Shown: positions 7,482-16,957, counted from the first letter of the stretch. The stretch: DNA of 64,000 bases from a bacterium (GCA_021849805.1 JAJZSL010000006.1:26555-90554); one strand, 5' to 3'. The notes: generated from the letters alone by a model not told the origin. Translations and numbers: made by a program.

Positions 7482-10163
7482 GTGAATATTCCATTTTTAC
7501 GAGAAAAGTTTTTTCCTTCGATCTTTTTTCTCAAGTCTCACAGTACTAGTAGTAACACTCGTTCTGAACATGAGAAAAAGTTCATTGATCTCTGCTCCTC
7601 TCCTCTAGAAAAAGTTCTCAAGGAACTCCATTCCTCAGAACAAGGCCTTACTAATGAACAAGCCGATGCGCTATTACGTGAATATGGTTCTAATGACTTA
7701 GGAAAGAAAACACAACAAGGCTTCTTCAGGGAGATTCTAGCTCGCTCTAAGAACCCTCTTGTTATTCAGTTGATTGTGATTTGTATTGTCTCTCTGCTCA
7801 TGAGTGACCTTCCTTCAGCAATCATTGTTGGTTGTATGGTTATCTTGAGTATTGGATTTGCTTACTTCCAAGAGTACCGCACCAATCGAGCTGTAGAGAA
7901 ACTACGTGCCATGGTACAAACAAACTGTCATGTGATTCGCCAGGGTCAAGAAATAGAAATTTCCATGACTGATATTGTTCCTGGAGATCTTATTGCTCTG
8001 CAAGCTGGCTCACTTATTGCAGCAGATATGCGACTTCTTTCAGCAAAAGATTTTTTTGTCAGTCAGTCTTCTCTGACTGGTGAGTCAATGCCAGTAGAAA
8101 AAACCGCACTTCCTAATCATTCTTCTCCTGGTATAGAGAAATCTGCTCTCGAGCTCTGTAATGCTATTTTTCAAGGATGTAATGTCATTAGTGGCAGTGC
8201 TAGAGCTCTCGTGATTAATACTGGAGTGCGGACTTATTTTGGAGCGATGAGTCAAAAACTTGCCAGCAGTACTCCCGTACTGACCAGCTTTGATCGGGGA
8301 ATAGCTGGGTTTACTTGGTTAATGATTCGCTTTATGGTTGTGATGGTCAGTCTCGTTTTCTTGATTATTGGTTTGAGAAATCATCATTGGCCAGAAGCTC
8401 TGCTCTTTGGTTTATCTGTAGCTGTAGGTCTTACTCCCGAAATGCTTCCGATGATTGTGGCTGTCAACCTCGCCAAAGGAGCCATGGCTATGTCCAAGAA
8501 AAAAGTCATTGTCAAACGACTCAATGCCATTCAGAACTTTGGAGCTATCAATATCCTCTGTACTGATAAAACAGGAACACTCACTCAAGATCGTGTGATT
8601 TTAGAGAAAAGCGTTGATGTGACTAATCGCGATAGTGACGATGTACTGCGCTATGCCTATATGAATAGCTATTATCAAACTGGCATGCGTAGTTTACTCG
8701 ATGCCTCGGTTCTTTCGCATACTGATTTGGACGTCGATCGTGATTGCAGAAAAGTAGATGAAATTCCTTTTGATTTTCAGCGTAAACGGATGTCTGTTGT
8801 CGTCGATTATGAAGGAGATCATGTCTTGGTTTGTAAAGGATCCGTAGAAGATATTTATAGGGTGTGCACTCAATACCAAGTTGATGATGAAGTTTACATG
8901 ATGATTGATCTGATCAAAAACGACTTACTCGAAGAATATGAAAAACTAAGTCGTGATGGTTATCGTGTTCTTGGTATTGCTTACCGAGAGTTCTCTCAAG
9001 ATAAGACAACTTTTTCCATTGCTGATGAAAGTGAACTAACACTTCTTGGTTATATTGCTTTTCTTGATCCTCCAAAAGAATCAGCTCACAAAGCCATTGC
9101 ATCGCTCCGATCATACGGTGTCACCACGAAGATTCTTACTGGCGATAATGCTATTGTAACTCGCAAAATCTGCAAAGATGTAGGTATTGAAGTCGATGAG
9201 GTCATCACGGGAGATCAACTTCTCTCGCTTACTGAAGAGCAATTAGGAACTCTTAGCGAAGAAAAAAATGTTTTTGCACGACTCTCTCCCTCTCAGAAAG
9301 AACAAATCATTCTTGCTCTCCAAAAACGAGGACATGTTATCGGCTACCTGGGTGATGGAATTAATGATGCTCTCTCCATGCGTGCAGCAGATGTCGGCAT
9401 TTCAGTTGATACAGCCCAGGATATTGCTAAGGAATCAGCAGATATCATCCTACTAGAAAAAAGCCTCATGGTTCTCGAAGATGGTATTTTAGAAGGACGG
9501 AAGGTTTTTGGAAACATTCTAAAATATATTCGCATGGGAGCTAGCTCCAATTTTGGAAACATGTTTAGCATGGTTGGAAGTGCTTGTTTTCTGCCCTTTC
9601 TCCCCATGGCTCCTATTCAAGTTCTCGTCAACAACTTGCTCTATGACACCTCCCAAATTGGTATTCCCTCTGATCATGTCGATGCCGAATATCTTCTAAA
9701 ACCACGTAAGTGGAACATTGGTAATATTGGTCGCTATATGCTCTGCATTGGACCATTGAGTTCTATTTTTGATTATACGACTTTTTTTCTCATGCTCTAC
9801 TTCTTTCATTGTCATCTCTTCAAGGATCCTCAAACCACACCTGCTATGAAAGAGTATTACGAAAAACTTTTCCACACAGGATGGTTTGTTGAATCAATTT
9901 TAACGCAGACCCTCATTGTGCATATTATTCGCACGGCTAGAGTCCCGTTTTTTCAAAGTATTGCTAGCCCCTTTCTTCTCATGATGACGTCATTGACGAT
10001 GATCCTTGGTGCTATCATTCCTTATAGTTCTCTAGGGGCTTATTTTCAGATGGTTCCACTACCTCCGATTTATTGGGTTTGGATTGCTGGCTTTCTTCTT
10101 TGCTATGCAACGATGACACACAAAGTGAATGTTTGGTGTCTCAAGCGCTTTGGTATTAACTGA
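7482..10163 (+). CDS. mgtA: P-type Mg2+ transport ATPase, MgtA/MgtB type (IIIB)
   Basis: Inner-membrane P-type ATPase that imports Mg2+. The 893-residue product has all P-type hallmarks: actuator TGES (near residue 205), phosphorylation motif CTDKTGTLT with Asp362, LTGDN in the nucleotide domain and GDGINDALS in the hinge. The N-terminal cation-ATPase domain (GLTNEQADALLREYGSNDLG) and the LFGLSVAVGLTPEMLPMIV helix, typical of MgtA, point to class IIIB rather than Ca2+ or Na+/K+ pumps. It starts with GTG 7482, only 4 bases after nuoN, leaving no room for an Mg2+-sensing leader, so regulation by its own promoter is not evident. Exact ion specificity is inferred from family resemblance. Confidence 0.88.
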   Translation: MNIPFLREKFFPSIFFLKSHSTSSNTRSEHEKKFIDLCSSPLEKVLKELHSSEQGLTNEQADALLREYGSNDLGKKTQQGFFREILARSKNPLVIQLIVICIVSLLMSDLPSAIIVGCMVILSIGFAYFQEYRTNRAVEKLRAMVQTNCHVIRQGQEIEISMTDIVPGDLIALQAGSLIAADMRLLSAKDFFVSQSSLTGESMPVEKTALPNHSSPGIEKSALELCNAIFQGCNVISGSARALVINTGVRTYFGAMSQKLASSTPVLTSFDRGIAGFTWLMIRFMVVMVSLVFLIIGLRNHHWPEALLFGLSVAVGLTPEMLPMIVAVNLAKGAMAMSKKKVIVKRLNAIQNFGAINILCTDKTGTLTQDRVILEKSVDVTNRDSDDVLRYAYMNSYYQTGMRSLLDASVLSHTDLDVDRDCRKVDEIPFDFQRKRMSVVVDYEGDHVLVCKGSVEDIYRVCTQYQVDDEVYMMIDLIKNDLLEEYEKLSRDGYRVLGIAYREFSQDKTTFSIADESELTLLGYIAFLDPPKESAHKAIASLRSYGVTTKILTGDNAIVTRKICKDVGIEVDEVITGDQLLSLTEEQLGTLSEEKNVFARLSPSQKEQIILALQKRGHVIGYLGDGINDALSMRAADVGISVDTAQDIAKESADIILLEKSLMVLEDGILEGRKVFGNILKYIRMGASSNFGNMFSMVGSACFLPFLPMAPIQVLVNNLLYDTSQIGIPSDHVDAEYLLKPRKWNIGNIGRYMLCIGPLSSIFDYTTFFLMLYFFHCHLFKDPQTTPAMKEYYEKLFHTGWFVESILTQTLIVHIIRTARVPFFQSIASPFLLMMTSLTMILGAIIPYSSLGAYFQMVPLPPIYWVWIAGFLLCYATMTHKVNVWCLKRFGIN

Positions 10164-10229
10164 TAGAAATGCAGATTCTCTTCAAAAAAGCTGCTAGTCA
10201 TTCTTCTGCTCCGTTATTCATCAATTTCC

Positions 10230-11771
10230 ATGAAAACCTATTTCATTACTACTGCTATTGATTATACCAATGCACCACCACACATCGGCCATGCCTATGA
10301 GAAGGTTCTAGCTGATGTTCTAGCTCGCTATCAACGTCTACGTGGGAGGGAGGTCTTCTTCCTCACTGGAGTTGATCAGCATGGCCAAAAAGTACAGCAA
10401 GCAGCAGAGAAGCAAGGAATCTCACCGACAGCATTTACAGAGGAGCTTTCTAAAGAATTTCTAGAACTCTGGAAAAAACTCTCCATTTCCTATGATGCTT
10501 GGGCTTCCACAACGAAGAGAAAACATACGATTATTGTTGGAAAAATTTTGGAAAAACTTTTTCAAGAAGGTTGGCTCTATAAATCTGCTTACCAAGGTTA
10601 CTACAGTGTGCGACAAGAACAATTTCTCACTGATAAAGAACGCAATGAAGCTGGAGAATTTGGACCAGAGTGGGGCGAGGTTCTTTTTTTAGAGGAAGAG
10701 AATTGGTATTTCCGTCTTGCTCGATGTCAGCCATGGCTAACTTCTTTTCTAGAGAAACATCCCGATTTTCTCACTCCAGCTTTTCGTCAAAAAGAACTTA
10801 AAAATGCCATTGAGAAAATGAGTTCGGATCTCTGCATTTCACGCCCAAAGAGTCGTCTTAGCTGGGGTATTGATATTCCATTTGATCCTTCTTTTGTTGT
10901 TTACGTTTGGTTTGATGCCCTCATTAACTATCTTAGCTTTGCAGAGTATTTCAACGAGGAGGAAGAACTCTCTTTTTCTCAACGCTGGCCATGTGACACT
11001 CACGTCATTGGAAAGGACATTCTCATTCCAGCTCATGGAATTTACTGGCCCTGCATGCTTCACGCCATGGGATTTTCCGATGAGCAGATGCCACGCTTAC
11101 TAGTCCATGGTCACTGGACATTACATGGAGAAAAAATCAGCAAGAGCACTGGCAATGTTCTTGACCTCATGGACCTTGTTAATCGTTATGGTGTTTCAGC
11201 ATTACGCTACTATCTCATGCGTGAAGCCATTGTCGGACGTGATGCTGATTTTAGTGAAGAGCGTCTTCTCCTACGCTATCACACAGATCTTAGTAATGGG
11301 CTAGGAAATCTTCTCAATCGCACTTTGGGAATGGTAGTGCGCTACCGTCCTGAAGGACTATCTGCTCTTCCTTTGTCCAAAGAGTGTAACAAGCTTCTTG
11401 AAGACCATGAAGAGCTGCTCGAGCGCTATTGTCAAGAAATGGAATTGTCAAATATCCATGCTTCTTTGGAAATCATGATGCAAATTGTTACTTCAACGAA
11501 TGTTTTTATCGATCAGACTGCTCCCTGGAAAATCGCTAAAGATAGGACTCAATCTGATCGTCTTTCCTCTATTTTATGGACTCTTCTACAATCAACACGC
11601 CTTACAGCCACTCTTCTTCTTCCAGTGGTTCCTGCAGCAGAGAAAATTTTCAAGCAGTTAGCACTCCAGCCAGTAGCACTCGGTGGTGAGAAAGAACTTT
11701 TTAAATTTCCCGCGCACTATAGAGCAAGCGAAGGAGAGCCTGTTTTCCCACGACTGATTCCCAATAGCTAA
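10230..11771 (+). CDS. metG: Methionine--tRNA ligase
   Basis: Class I aminoacyl-tRNA synthetase charging tRNA-Met in the cytoplasm. The HIGH signature is PPHIGHAYE at residues 16-24 and the KMSKS signature is KISKSTGN near residue 302; DQHGQKV is a MetRS-specific substrate-binding segment. The connective-peptide insert (GYYSVRQEQFL...) has no Cys pairs, so this is the zinc-free form as in mitochondrial-type MetRS. At 513 residues there is no C-terminal EMAP/tRNA-binding domain. The C-terminal helical anticodon domain (DQTAPWKIAKD) is intact. Start ATG 10230; no Shine-Dalgarno. Confidence 0.96.
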   Translation: MKTYFITTAIDYTNAPPHIGHAYEKVLADVLARYQRLRGREVFFLTGVDQHGQKVQQAAEKQGISPTAFTEELSKEFLELWKKLSISYDAWASTTKRKHTIIVGKILEKLFQEGWLYKSAYQGYYSVRQEQFLTDKERNEAGEFGPEWGEVLFLEEENWYFRLARCQPWLTSFLEKHPDFLTPAFRQKELKNAIEKMSSDLCISRPKSRLSWGIDIPFDPSFVVYVWFDALINYLSFAEYFNEEEELSFSQRWPCDTHVIGKDILIPAHGIYWPCMLHAMGFSDEQMPRLLVHGHWTLHGEKISKSTGNVLDLMDLVNRYGVSALRYYLMREAIVGRDADFSEERLLLRYHTDLSNGLGNLLNRTLGMVVRYRPEGLSALPLSKECNKLLEDHEELLERYCQEMELSNIHASLEIMMQIVTSTNVFIDQTAPWKIAKDRTQSDRLSSILWTLLQSTRLTATLLLPVVPAAEKIFKQLALQPVALGGEKELFKFPAHYRASEGEPVFPRLIPNS

Positions 11772-11782
11772 GAAAAACTGCT

Positions 11783-12781
11783 GTGAGTCATTTTAAGCGC
11801 TTCCGCTACTACAGCGAATACATTACTCTCCGTTTACTTGCTTGGATCATTCAATGCCTTCCATGGCCATGGTTGCGTCCTCTTGGAAGATTCCTCGGTT
11901 CCCTTTTCTTTCACTTTGATCATCATCGCCAAGCAGTAGCTCTTGCTAATTTAGAAGCTGCTTTTGGTGAGAAATATGACCCGAAAACTCGCTTGCAAAT
12001 TACCCAGAAATCTTACGGAATTTTTGCAACAACGATGTTGGAACTACTCTGGTCTCCTCGTTTGACTCCAACGATTATGGATGAGATTGCCACCATCGAT
12101 GTTCTCGATCCAAGAAGCTCCCCCAACAATGAAAACATCTCTGCTATTTATTGCTGTTTACATGCAGCAAATTTCGAGTGGACAGGCCAAATAGCAGCAC
12201 GCTATACAAAAAAATTTCCCGTTATTGCTCAAAAATTTAAAAACCCTTTTCTTGGCCATCTTTTTAATACTTGGCGCTCTAGCTTAGGACAAGAGGTTAT
12301 TGCTCAAGAGCAAGCTATGCTCAAGTTATTTCGTTATCTAAGAAAAGGAGGAAAATTTGGGATTCTCATTGATCTTAACCTCAAACCAAACGAAGGCCCA
12401 ATTCTTGTTCGTACTTTTGATCGCTTGATCATTCCGCTCACTCCACTTCCTGCCGAACTAGCACTTCGAACGGGAGCACTTCTGGTTCCTGTAGAGTGTT
12501 TAATTCGAACTCAAGGAGGCTATCACCTTCGATTTCTTCCACCCATTCCAATCACTGGAAAAAGCAATGTTGCCTCTCTTACACAAGCTCTCTGGAGTTC
12601 TCTGGAAGCAGGGATTCAAGCACATCCAGAATATTGGCTCTGGTCTTACAAACATTGGCGCTATCGACCATCGTATGAAAAAACAGACCATTATCCTTTT
12701 TATGCCAACTATTATGAACCTTTCGATCAACTTTTCTTAGAACAACAAAAAAAATATTGTGATAGCTCTCCCTATCTTTGA
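11783..12781 (+). CDS. lpxL: Lysophospholipid/lipid A acyltransferase, LpxL/HtrB family
   Basis: Inner-membrane acyltransferase of the LpxL/LpxM (HtrB) family, expected to add a secondary acyl chain to a lipid A precursor. The 332-residue protein has an N-terminal hydrophobic anchor (LLAWIIQCLPWPWLRPLGRF) and the catalytic HxxxxE motif as HAANFE near residue 126. The later segments GGKFGILIDLN and PEYWLWSYKHWRYRP correspond to the conserved (D/N)QN-like and PEQWxWxHxRWxxR blocks. It starts at GTG 11783, 11 bases after metG. Whether it is LpxL proper or a paralogue acting on another glycolipid cannot be decided from sequence alone. Confidence 0.85.
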   Translation: MSHFKRFRYYSEYITLRLLAWIIQCLPWPWLRPLGRFLGSLFFHFDHHRQAVALANLEAAFGEKYDPKTRLQITQKSYGIFATTMLELLWSPRLTPTIMDEIATIDVLDPRSSPNNENISAIYCCLHAANFEWTGQIAARYTKKFPVIAQKFKNPFLGHLFNTWRSSLGQEVIAQEQAMLKLFRYLRKGGKFGILIDLNLKPNEGPILVRTFDRLIIPLTPLPAELALRTGALLVPVECLIRTQGGYHLRFLPPIPITGKSNVASLTQALWSSLEAGIQAHPEYWLWSYKHWRYRPSYEKTDHYPFYANYYEPFDQLFLEQQKKYCDSSPYL

Positions 12782-12808
12782 GAATCTATTTTTAACTATA
12801 GCATTCTT

Positions 12809-12994
12809 ATGAAAATATCTACTTCTACTGCTTGCATTCTACTCCTAGGATTTTTACTTACAATGGTTGGTTGTAATACTATTCGTGGTGTTGGTGAGGA
12901 TATTAGTGGTTCTGCTAATTTTGTTGAAAGAAAAATGACTGGCAGCGACTCCGATCTCTCCACTAATCCTCCTCAGTGGCCTAAACAGCAGTAA
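12809..12994 (+). CDS. Entericidin A/B-like small lipoprotein
   Basis: A 61-residue lipoprotein. Residues 1-21 are a signal peptide ending in the lipobox LTMVGC, with Cys21-22 as the lipidated residue, followed by NTIRGVGEDISGSA, which closely matches the entericidin EcnA/EcnB core (CNTxxGxGxDI). In enterobacteria entericidins are a toxin/antidote pair of membrane lipoproteins, but single copies are widespread and their role is unclear. It sits 27 bases after the acyltransferase gene. A perfect hairpin covers its stop codon. The function is inferred only from the family. Confidence 0.8.
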   Translation: MKISTSTACILLLGFLLTMVGCNTIRGVGEDISGSANFVERKMTGSDSDLSTNPPQWPKQQ

Positions 12995-13012
12995 CTCTTT
13001 TCTGTTACTGCT
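12987..13012 (+). terminator. Hairpin over the stop codon of the entericidin-like gene
   Basis: AGCAGTAAC at 12987-12995 and GTTACTGCT at 13004-13012 form a perfect 9-bp stem with an 8-base pyrimidine loop; the stop codon lies in the left arm. The trailing sequence has only a weak T run, so it may be an inefficient terminator, an attenuator before the next gene, or an mRNA-stabilising structure. Confidence 0.45.
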
Positions 13013-13035
13013 TCGTTAAGCTGGAGTATGAGAAG

Positions 13036-14757
13036 ATGGCTTGCTCTTTTTTTGAAAATTTTTCCCCTAAGAGAACTAATGTTTTAGAATCTTTTTTTTC
13101 TTCTAGGGGCTTTAATAAATACTTTCCTTGGGTTCTTCTTATTCTTGGAGCTTTGATTCGTCTCTGGGCTTTAGATCTCAAACCACCTCATTTTGATGAA
13201 GGTATTAATGGATGGTTTGCTGATGTGGTCCAAGAGCAGGGATTCTATGCTTACGATCCAACCAACTATCATGGACCACTTTTTTTCTATCTTCTTTTTT
13301 TAGTTCAACATTTTTTTGGAAGAAACCTTTGGGCTCTACGGATGCCCTCCCTGCTAGCAAGTATCATGATGGTTTGGTTGGCACTTCGATTTGAATCTTT
13401 TTTGGGTAGGAACGCAGCTCGTTGGGGTGCTCTAGCACTTGCACTCTCTCCAGCTATGGTATTTTATGGTCGATATGCTATCCATGAATCTTGGGTAGCC
13501 ATGTCCTTGATGATTCTCTTGCTCGGTCTTCTGGGATTAGGTTCTCATGGCGATCGTCGCTCCCTCCTCCTCTCTTTACTAGGAGTAACATTACTCCTCC
13601 TTCTCAAAGAGACGCTAGTCATTCATTTGCTCTCCTTAATGATCACAACAGTGCTGCTACTGCTAGGCTCCTGGTGGTATCGTTCAAAAAAGTCTTCTGC
13701 TCTTAACAAAAAGCTCATCGTGGAGAAAGAACCATTTTTTTCTCCTCTTATTACTCAACAACAATGGACTTACTGGGATCTTGGAGTGGGTGCTCTTATT
13801 TCGTTGCTTCTTCTCTTCCTATTCTATTCTGGAGGTTTTCTCTACCTTCGTGGTTTCTTGAATCTTTGCTACGCCCTCCCTGCTTGGATCCATACTGGAA
13901 TTCACGTTGGAGGACATACAAAATTATCTTATCAACTAGGACCTCTTAATTACTATTGGCTCGCTTTGATGCTACGCTACGAGCTCCCTGCTCTCTTAGG
14001 CTTTGGGTATGCTCTCTGGCTTACTCTTAACTATCATGTCAAACTCTTCTCTCCTGATGGTACTGCTACTTATTATTCAGAAAATAATTTTTCTTCTTTC
14101 CACAACTATTTGTCGCTCTATGCCCTAGGAACTTTTGCTGGGTATTCACTTATTCCTTATAAAACCCCTTGGTGTATTATTTCTATCATTTGGCCATTGA
14201 CACTTCTTTTTGGAGTTTTTTTAGAAAAAATACGTCCTATTACTTGGAGATTTATTCTTGGTTTTTTAGTATTAGGAATTTCTTTCTTTCTCTGTTTGCG
14301 TCTGAATTTTTGGCATTACGTCGATTTTTCAGAACCTTACGTCTATGTACAGACTTCTCCTGAAATAAAACTACTAACAGAACCTTTGCTTCTCCTGGCA
14401 AAGAAAAATCCACGCTACTTTCAATTAAGAGGACAAATTCTTCTAGAAAGTTATTTTCCACTACCATGGATTCTGCACGACTTCAAATCATTCGGTTATT
14501 ATTCTAAAAGTAATATGCCAAAAGAATATGATGCCGATATCATTGTTGTAGAGCTCTCTAGGAGTGCAGCTATTGAAAAACAACTGCAAGGATATTACTA
14601 TCGGAGAGAATTTCAATTACGTGATTCTATGGAGAAATGCGTCGTTTTTTTCAAGAAAAAAACTTTCGAAGATTTTTTTGACCACCAAAACCTACCGACT
14701 CCTAACGCTGATTCTATCAACCAGAGAAAGTCAAGAGCAGAACATTTTATTTTTTAG
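13036..14757 (+). CDS. Agl23-like (TIGR03663-type) membrane glycosyltransferase, GT39 fold
   Basis: Polytopic membrane protein of 573 residues related to the family annotated as flippase activity-associated protein Agl23, a branch of the GT39/PMT GT-C fold. Seen in sequence: an N-terminal membrane helix followed by the periplasmic DE motif (HFDEGINGW), then DPTNYHGPLFFY, a diagnostic stretch of the family, and about ten further hydrophobic segments. Such enzymes use polyprenyl-phosphate sugars on the periplasmic face; the acceptor here is unknown. The C-terminal tail (after about residue 480) is hydrophilic and ends convergently against rfbD with a MITE-like element between them. It may serve the polysaccharide island, but it is on the opposite strand. 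Confidence 0.7.
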   Translation: MACSFFENFSPKRTNVLESFFSSRGFNKYFPWVLLILGALIRLWALDLKPPHFDEGINGWFADVVQEQGFYAYDPTNYHGPLFFYLLFLVQHFFGRNLWALRMPSLLASIMMVWLALRFESFLGRNAARWGALALALSPAMVFYGRYAIHESWVAMSLMILLLGLLGLGSHGDRRSLLLSLLGVTLLLLLKETLVIHLLSLMITTVLLLLGSWWYRSKKSSALNKKLIVEKEPFFSPLITQQQWTYWDLGVGALISLLLLFLFYSGGFLYLRGFLNLCYALPAWIHTGIHVGGHTKLSYQLGPLNYYWLALMLRYELPALLGFGYALWLTLNYHVKLFSPDGTATYYSENNFSSFHNYLSLYALGTFAGYSLIPYKTPWCIISIIWPLTLLFGVFLEKIRPITWRFILGFLVLGISFFLCLRLNFWHYVDFSEPYVYVQTSPEIKLLTEPLLLLAKKNPRYFQLRGQILLESYFPLPWILHDFKSFGYYSKSNMPKEYDADIIVVELSRSAAIEKQLQGYYYRREFQLRDSMEKCVVFFKKKTFEDFFDHQNLPTPNADSINQRKSRAEHFIF

Positions 14758-14764
14758 TGTTATG

Positions 14765-14922
14765 GTCAAATTACTTAGAAATGACAGGAAATTGACTTGA
14801 TCTTATTTAAAAAATGTAGCGTTCTCATCCCATCATCTTATCGTTGAGATAGCGCGCGGTCTTCGGCCTTGCCTTTTTCAAAAATCTCTGCACTCTCTCC
14901 TGTACTTTCTAAGTAATTTGAC
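14765..14922 (+). mobile_element. MITE-like element, complete copy with 24-bp terminal inverted repeats
   Basis: A 158-bp non-coding element. The left end (14765-14788) and the reverse complement of the right end (14899-14922) match over 24 bases with two mismatches, beginning GTCAAATTACTTAGAAA. It has no coding capacity. It lies between two convergent genes, starting 7 bases after the glycosyltransferase stop and ending one base short of the rfbD stop codon. The interior contains TATC-GTTGA-GATA and a GGTCTTCGGCC stretch that could fold. No clear target-site duplication is visible. A second copy starts at 63874 (116 of 127 positions identical), showing that this is a dispersed repeat rather than a local terminator. 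Confidence 0.85.
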
Positions 14923-14923
14923 T

Positions 14924-15865
14924 CTATGTACAATAAAAAGTAGTGATGTACTCTTCGAGTGCTTCTTGCCAAGAACGCAGAGGATGCCCTAGAAGAGTTG
15001 AAAATTTTGTTGTTCTCAGAGAGGTTCGAGGTGGTCGTGGGGCTAGAAAATTTTTCATTTCTGCTAGCTTCAAAGGGGCTACCGAAGAAGTTAAGAGAGG
15101 AATACCACGAGAAGTAGCATATTGAAGAGCATATTCTCCATAGGCTCTCCAAGAACAGTTTCCACTATTGCAGAGATGATAGATACCACCTGGGACATTA
15201 GTTTCATTCTTTAAGAAAAGAGCAAACCATCTGGCTAAATCTTCTGTATAACTGGGAGAAGAAATTTTATCGTCGATGGCAGCAACTTCTTTTGAGTGAC
15301 GAGCACGCTGAATGATTTGGTCGATAAAGCTAGGTCGATCGCGACCAAAAATCCAAGAAACACGAGCCACAATATGGTTCTCTGAAGTAGCTAAGACACC
15401 TTGTTCTCCTTCCAATTTACTAACTCCATAATAGCTCAAAGGAGCTGGCATATCTTCTTCGCTATAATCTCGCTCTAGCAATCCATCAAAAACATAATCC
15501 GTACTCACTTGAACAAAGCGAACTCCTCTATCAGCTGCTAAACTTGCTAATAGTGCTGGAGTAAGTGCATTGACATTCTTAGCAAGCGCAGGTTCTCTCT
15601 GGCAGCGATCAACATCAGTAAGTGCTGCAGAGTTAATGAGAACTTCTCCTGACGTCAGTTCACAAGCTTTCATTGCTTCTAGGGCTGCTTTGGGAGCTTG
15701 CAAGTCAATTTCTTCTCTTCCTAATCCAAGAACTTCCACATTAGGAAAGCTCTTTTTCCATGTTCGAATCAACGTCGCTCCAAGACGACCTCGGGCGCCT
15801 AATACAAAGATACGCTTCTTTTTCTCTGGAAAAAAATTGTTCTCTTGCAAATTCATTTCTCTCAC
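14924..15865 (-). CDS. rfbD: dTDP-4-dehydrorhamnose reductase
   Basis: Last enzyme of dTDP-L-rhamnose synthesis, reducing dTDP-4-dehydro-L-rhamnose with NAD(P)H. The protein is an extended SDR with nucleotide-binding GARGRLGATL near the N terminus, the STDYVFDG segment and the YYGVSKLEGE catalytic Tyr/Lys motif. The GTG at 15865 is possible, but the ATG three codons later (15856) gives the more usual start. Its stop codon lies immediately next to the right inverted repeat of the MITE-like element. It follows rfbB in the same direction after 54 bases; rfbC and rfbA are 16 kb away at the other end of the island. Confidence 0.95.
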   Translation of the reverse strand: MREMNLQENNFFPEKKKRIFVLGARGRLGATLIRTWKKSFPNVEVLGLGREEIDLQAPKAALEAMKACELTSGEVLINSAALTDVDRCQREPALAKNVNALTPALLASLAADRGVRFVQVSTDYVFDGLLERDYSEEDMPAPLSYYGVSKLEGEQGVLATSENHIVARVSWIFGRDRPSFIDQIIQRARHSKEVAAIDDKISSPSYTEDLARWFALFLKNETNVPGGIYHLCNSGNCSWRAYGEYALQYATSRGIPLLTSSVAPLKLAEMKNFLAPRPPRTSLRTTKFSTLLGHPLRSWQEALEEYITTFYCT

Positions 15866-15919
15866 TACGTTTTTATCTACGGAAGAATTTCAGCTCTCTC
15901 TAGTGGCTTCCTAGTAATC

Positions 15920-16909
15920 TTATTGTTGAAGAAGTGGCTCCCACCATGATGCATGCTCAAGATACCATTGAATTGTTGTTGCTAACCCTTGTTGATGCTC
16001 CCAGCGAGGTTTCCAGCCTAACTCTTGTTGAATTTTGGAAGAATCAATAGCATAACGACGGTCATGCCCCAAACGATCGGCAACGTTGGTAATAAGCGAC
16101 GTTGGTTTCTTAAGATATGATAAGATTTCTTCAACAAGGGTGATATTTTTCAGCTCTACATTCGCTCCTATATTATAAACTTCGCCGCGTTTACCTCGTG
16201 TGAGCACCTGCCAGAGAGCTTCACAATGATCTTCAACATGAATCCAGTCACGCACTTGCAATCCATCTCCATAAACTGGCAATGGCTGATCATTCAAAGC
16301 AGAAATGATCATTAAGGGAATTAATTTTTCTGGAAATTGATAAGGACCATAATTATTCGAACAGCGTGTAATTACAACATCTTGACCATAGGTGTGATGA
16401 GAAGCTCCCACAAGAAGATCTGCTCCTGCCTTGCTTGCAGAATAAGGAGAGTTGGGATGCAGTGGGGTAGTCTCAGAAAATTTTCCACTTGGTCCAAGAG
16501 ATCCATAAACTTCATCAGTGGAAACTTGTAAAAAACGCTTGACTTTATATTTCCGTGCTGCAGCAAGAAGAATACTTGTTCCTAAGACATTAGTATGAAT
16601 GAAATCATGGGGACTTTTGATACTCCGATCAACATGAGATTCTGCAGCAAAATTCACAACTGCTTCTATTGATCCTCGAGAACGCTCAAAAGCTTGAGAA
16701 AAAACCGTCTCCATGACCAAAATATCAGCAATATCAGCTTGAATAAAGCGGTAGCGTGGATCACTTTCTATTGAATCAAGATTTGCTCTGTTCCCAGCAT
16801 AGGTCAAAAGATCGATATTAATGACTTCTGTAACCTCTGATCGATGTAAAATCTGTTTAATAAAATTACTACCGATAAAGCCACAACCACCCGTAATTAT
16901 AAATTGCAT
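15920..16909 (-). CDS. rfbB: dTDP-glucose 4,6-dehydratase
   Basis: Second step of dTDP-L-rhamnose synthesis, converting dTDP-glucose to the 4-keto-6-deoxy sugar with bound NAD. The 329-residue SDR protein shows GGCGFIGSNF for NAD binding, AAESHVDRSI, the STDEVYG segment with the Asp-Glu pair specific for dehydratases, and YSASKAGAD as the YxxxK motif. NNYGPYQFPEKLIPLMI is family-specific. Start ATG 16909. Length and motifs are complete. Confidence 0.97.
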   Translation of the reverse strand: MQFIITGGCGFIGSNFIKQILHRSEVTEVINIDLLTYAGNRANLDSIESDPRYRFIQADIADILVMETVFSQAFERSRGSIEAVVNFAAESHVDRSIKSPHDFIHTNVLGTSILLAAARKYKVKRFLQVSTDEVYGSLGPSGKFSETTPLHPNSPYSASKAGADLLVGASHHTYGQDVVITRCSNNYGPYQFPEKLIPLMIISALNDQPLPVYGDGLQVRDWIHVEDHCEALWQVLTRGKRGEVYNIGANVELKNITLVEEILSYLKKPTSLITNVADRLGHDRRYAIDSSKIQQELGWKPRWEHQQGLATTIQWYLEHASWWEPLLQQ

Positions 16910-16957
16910 AGCAACCAGACTAGCAGATGAATGCTAGGAGTGCAATGAAGACTCCTA

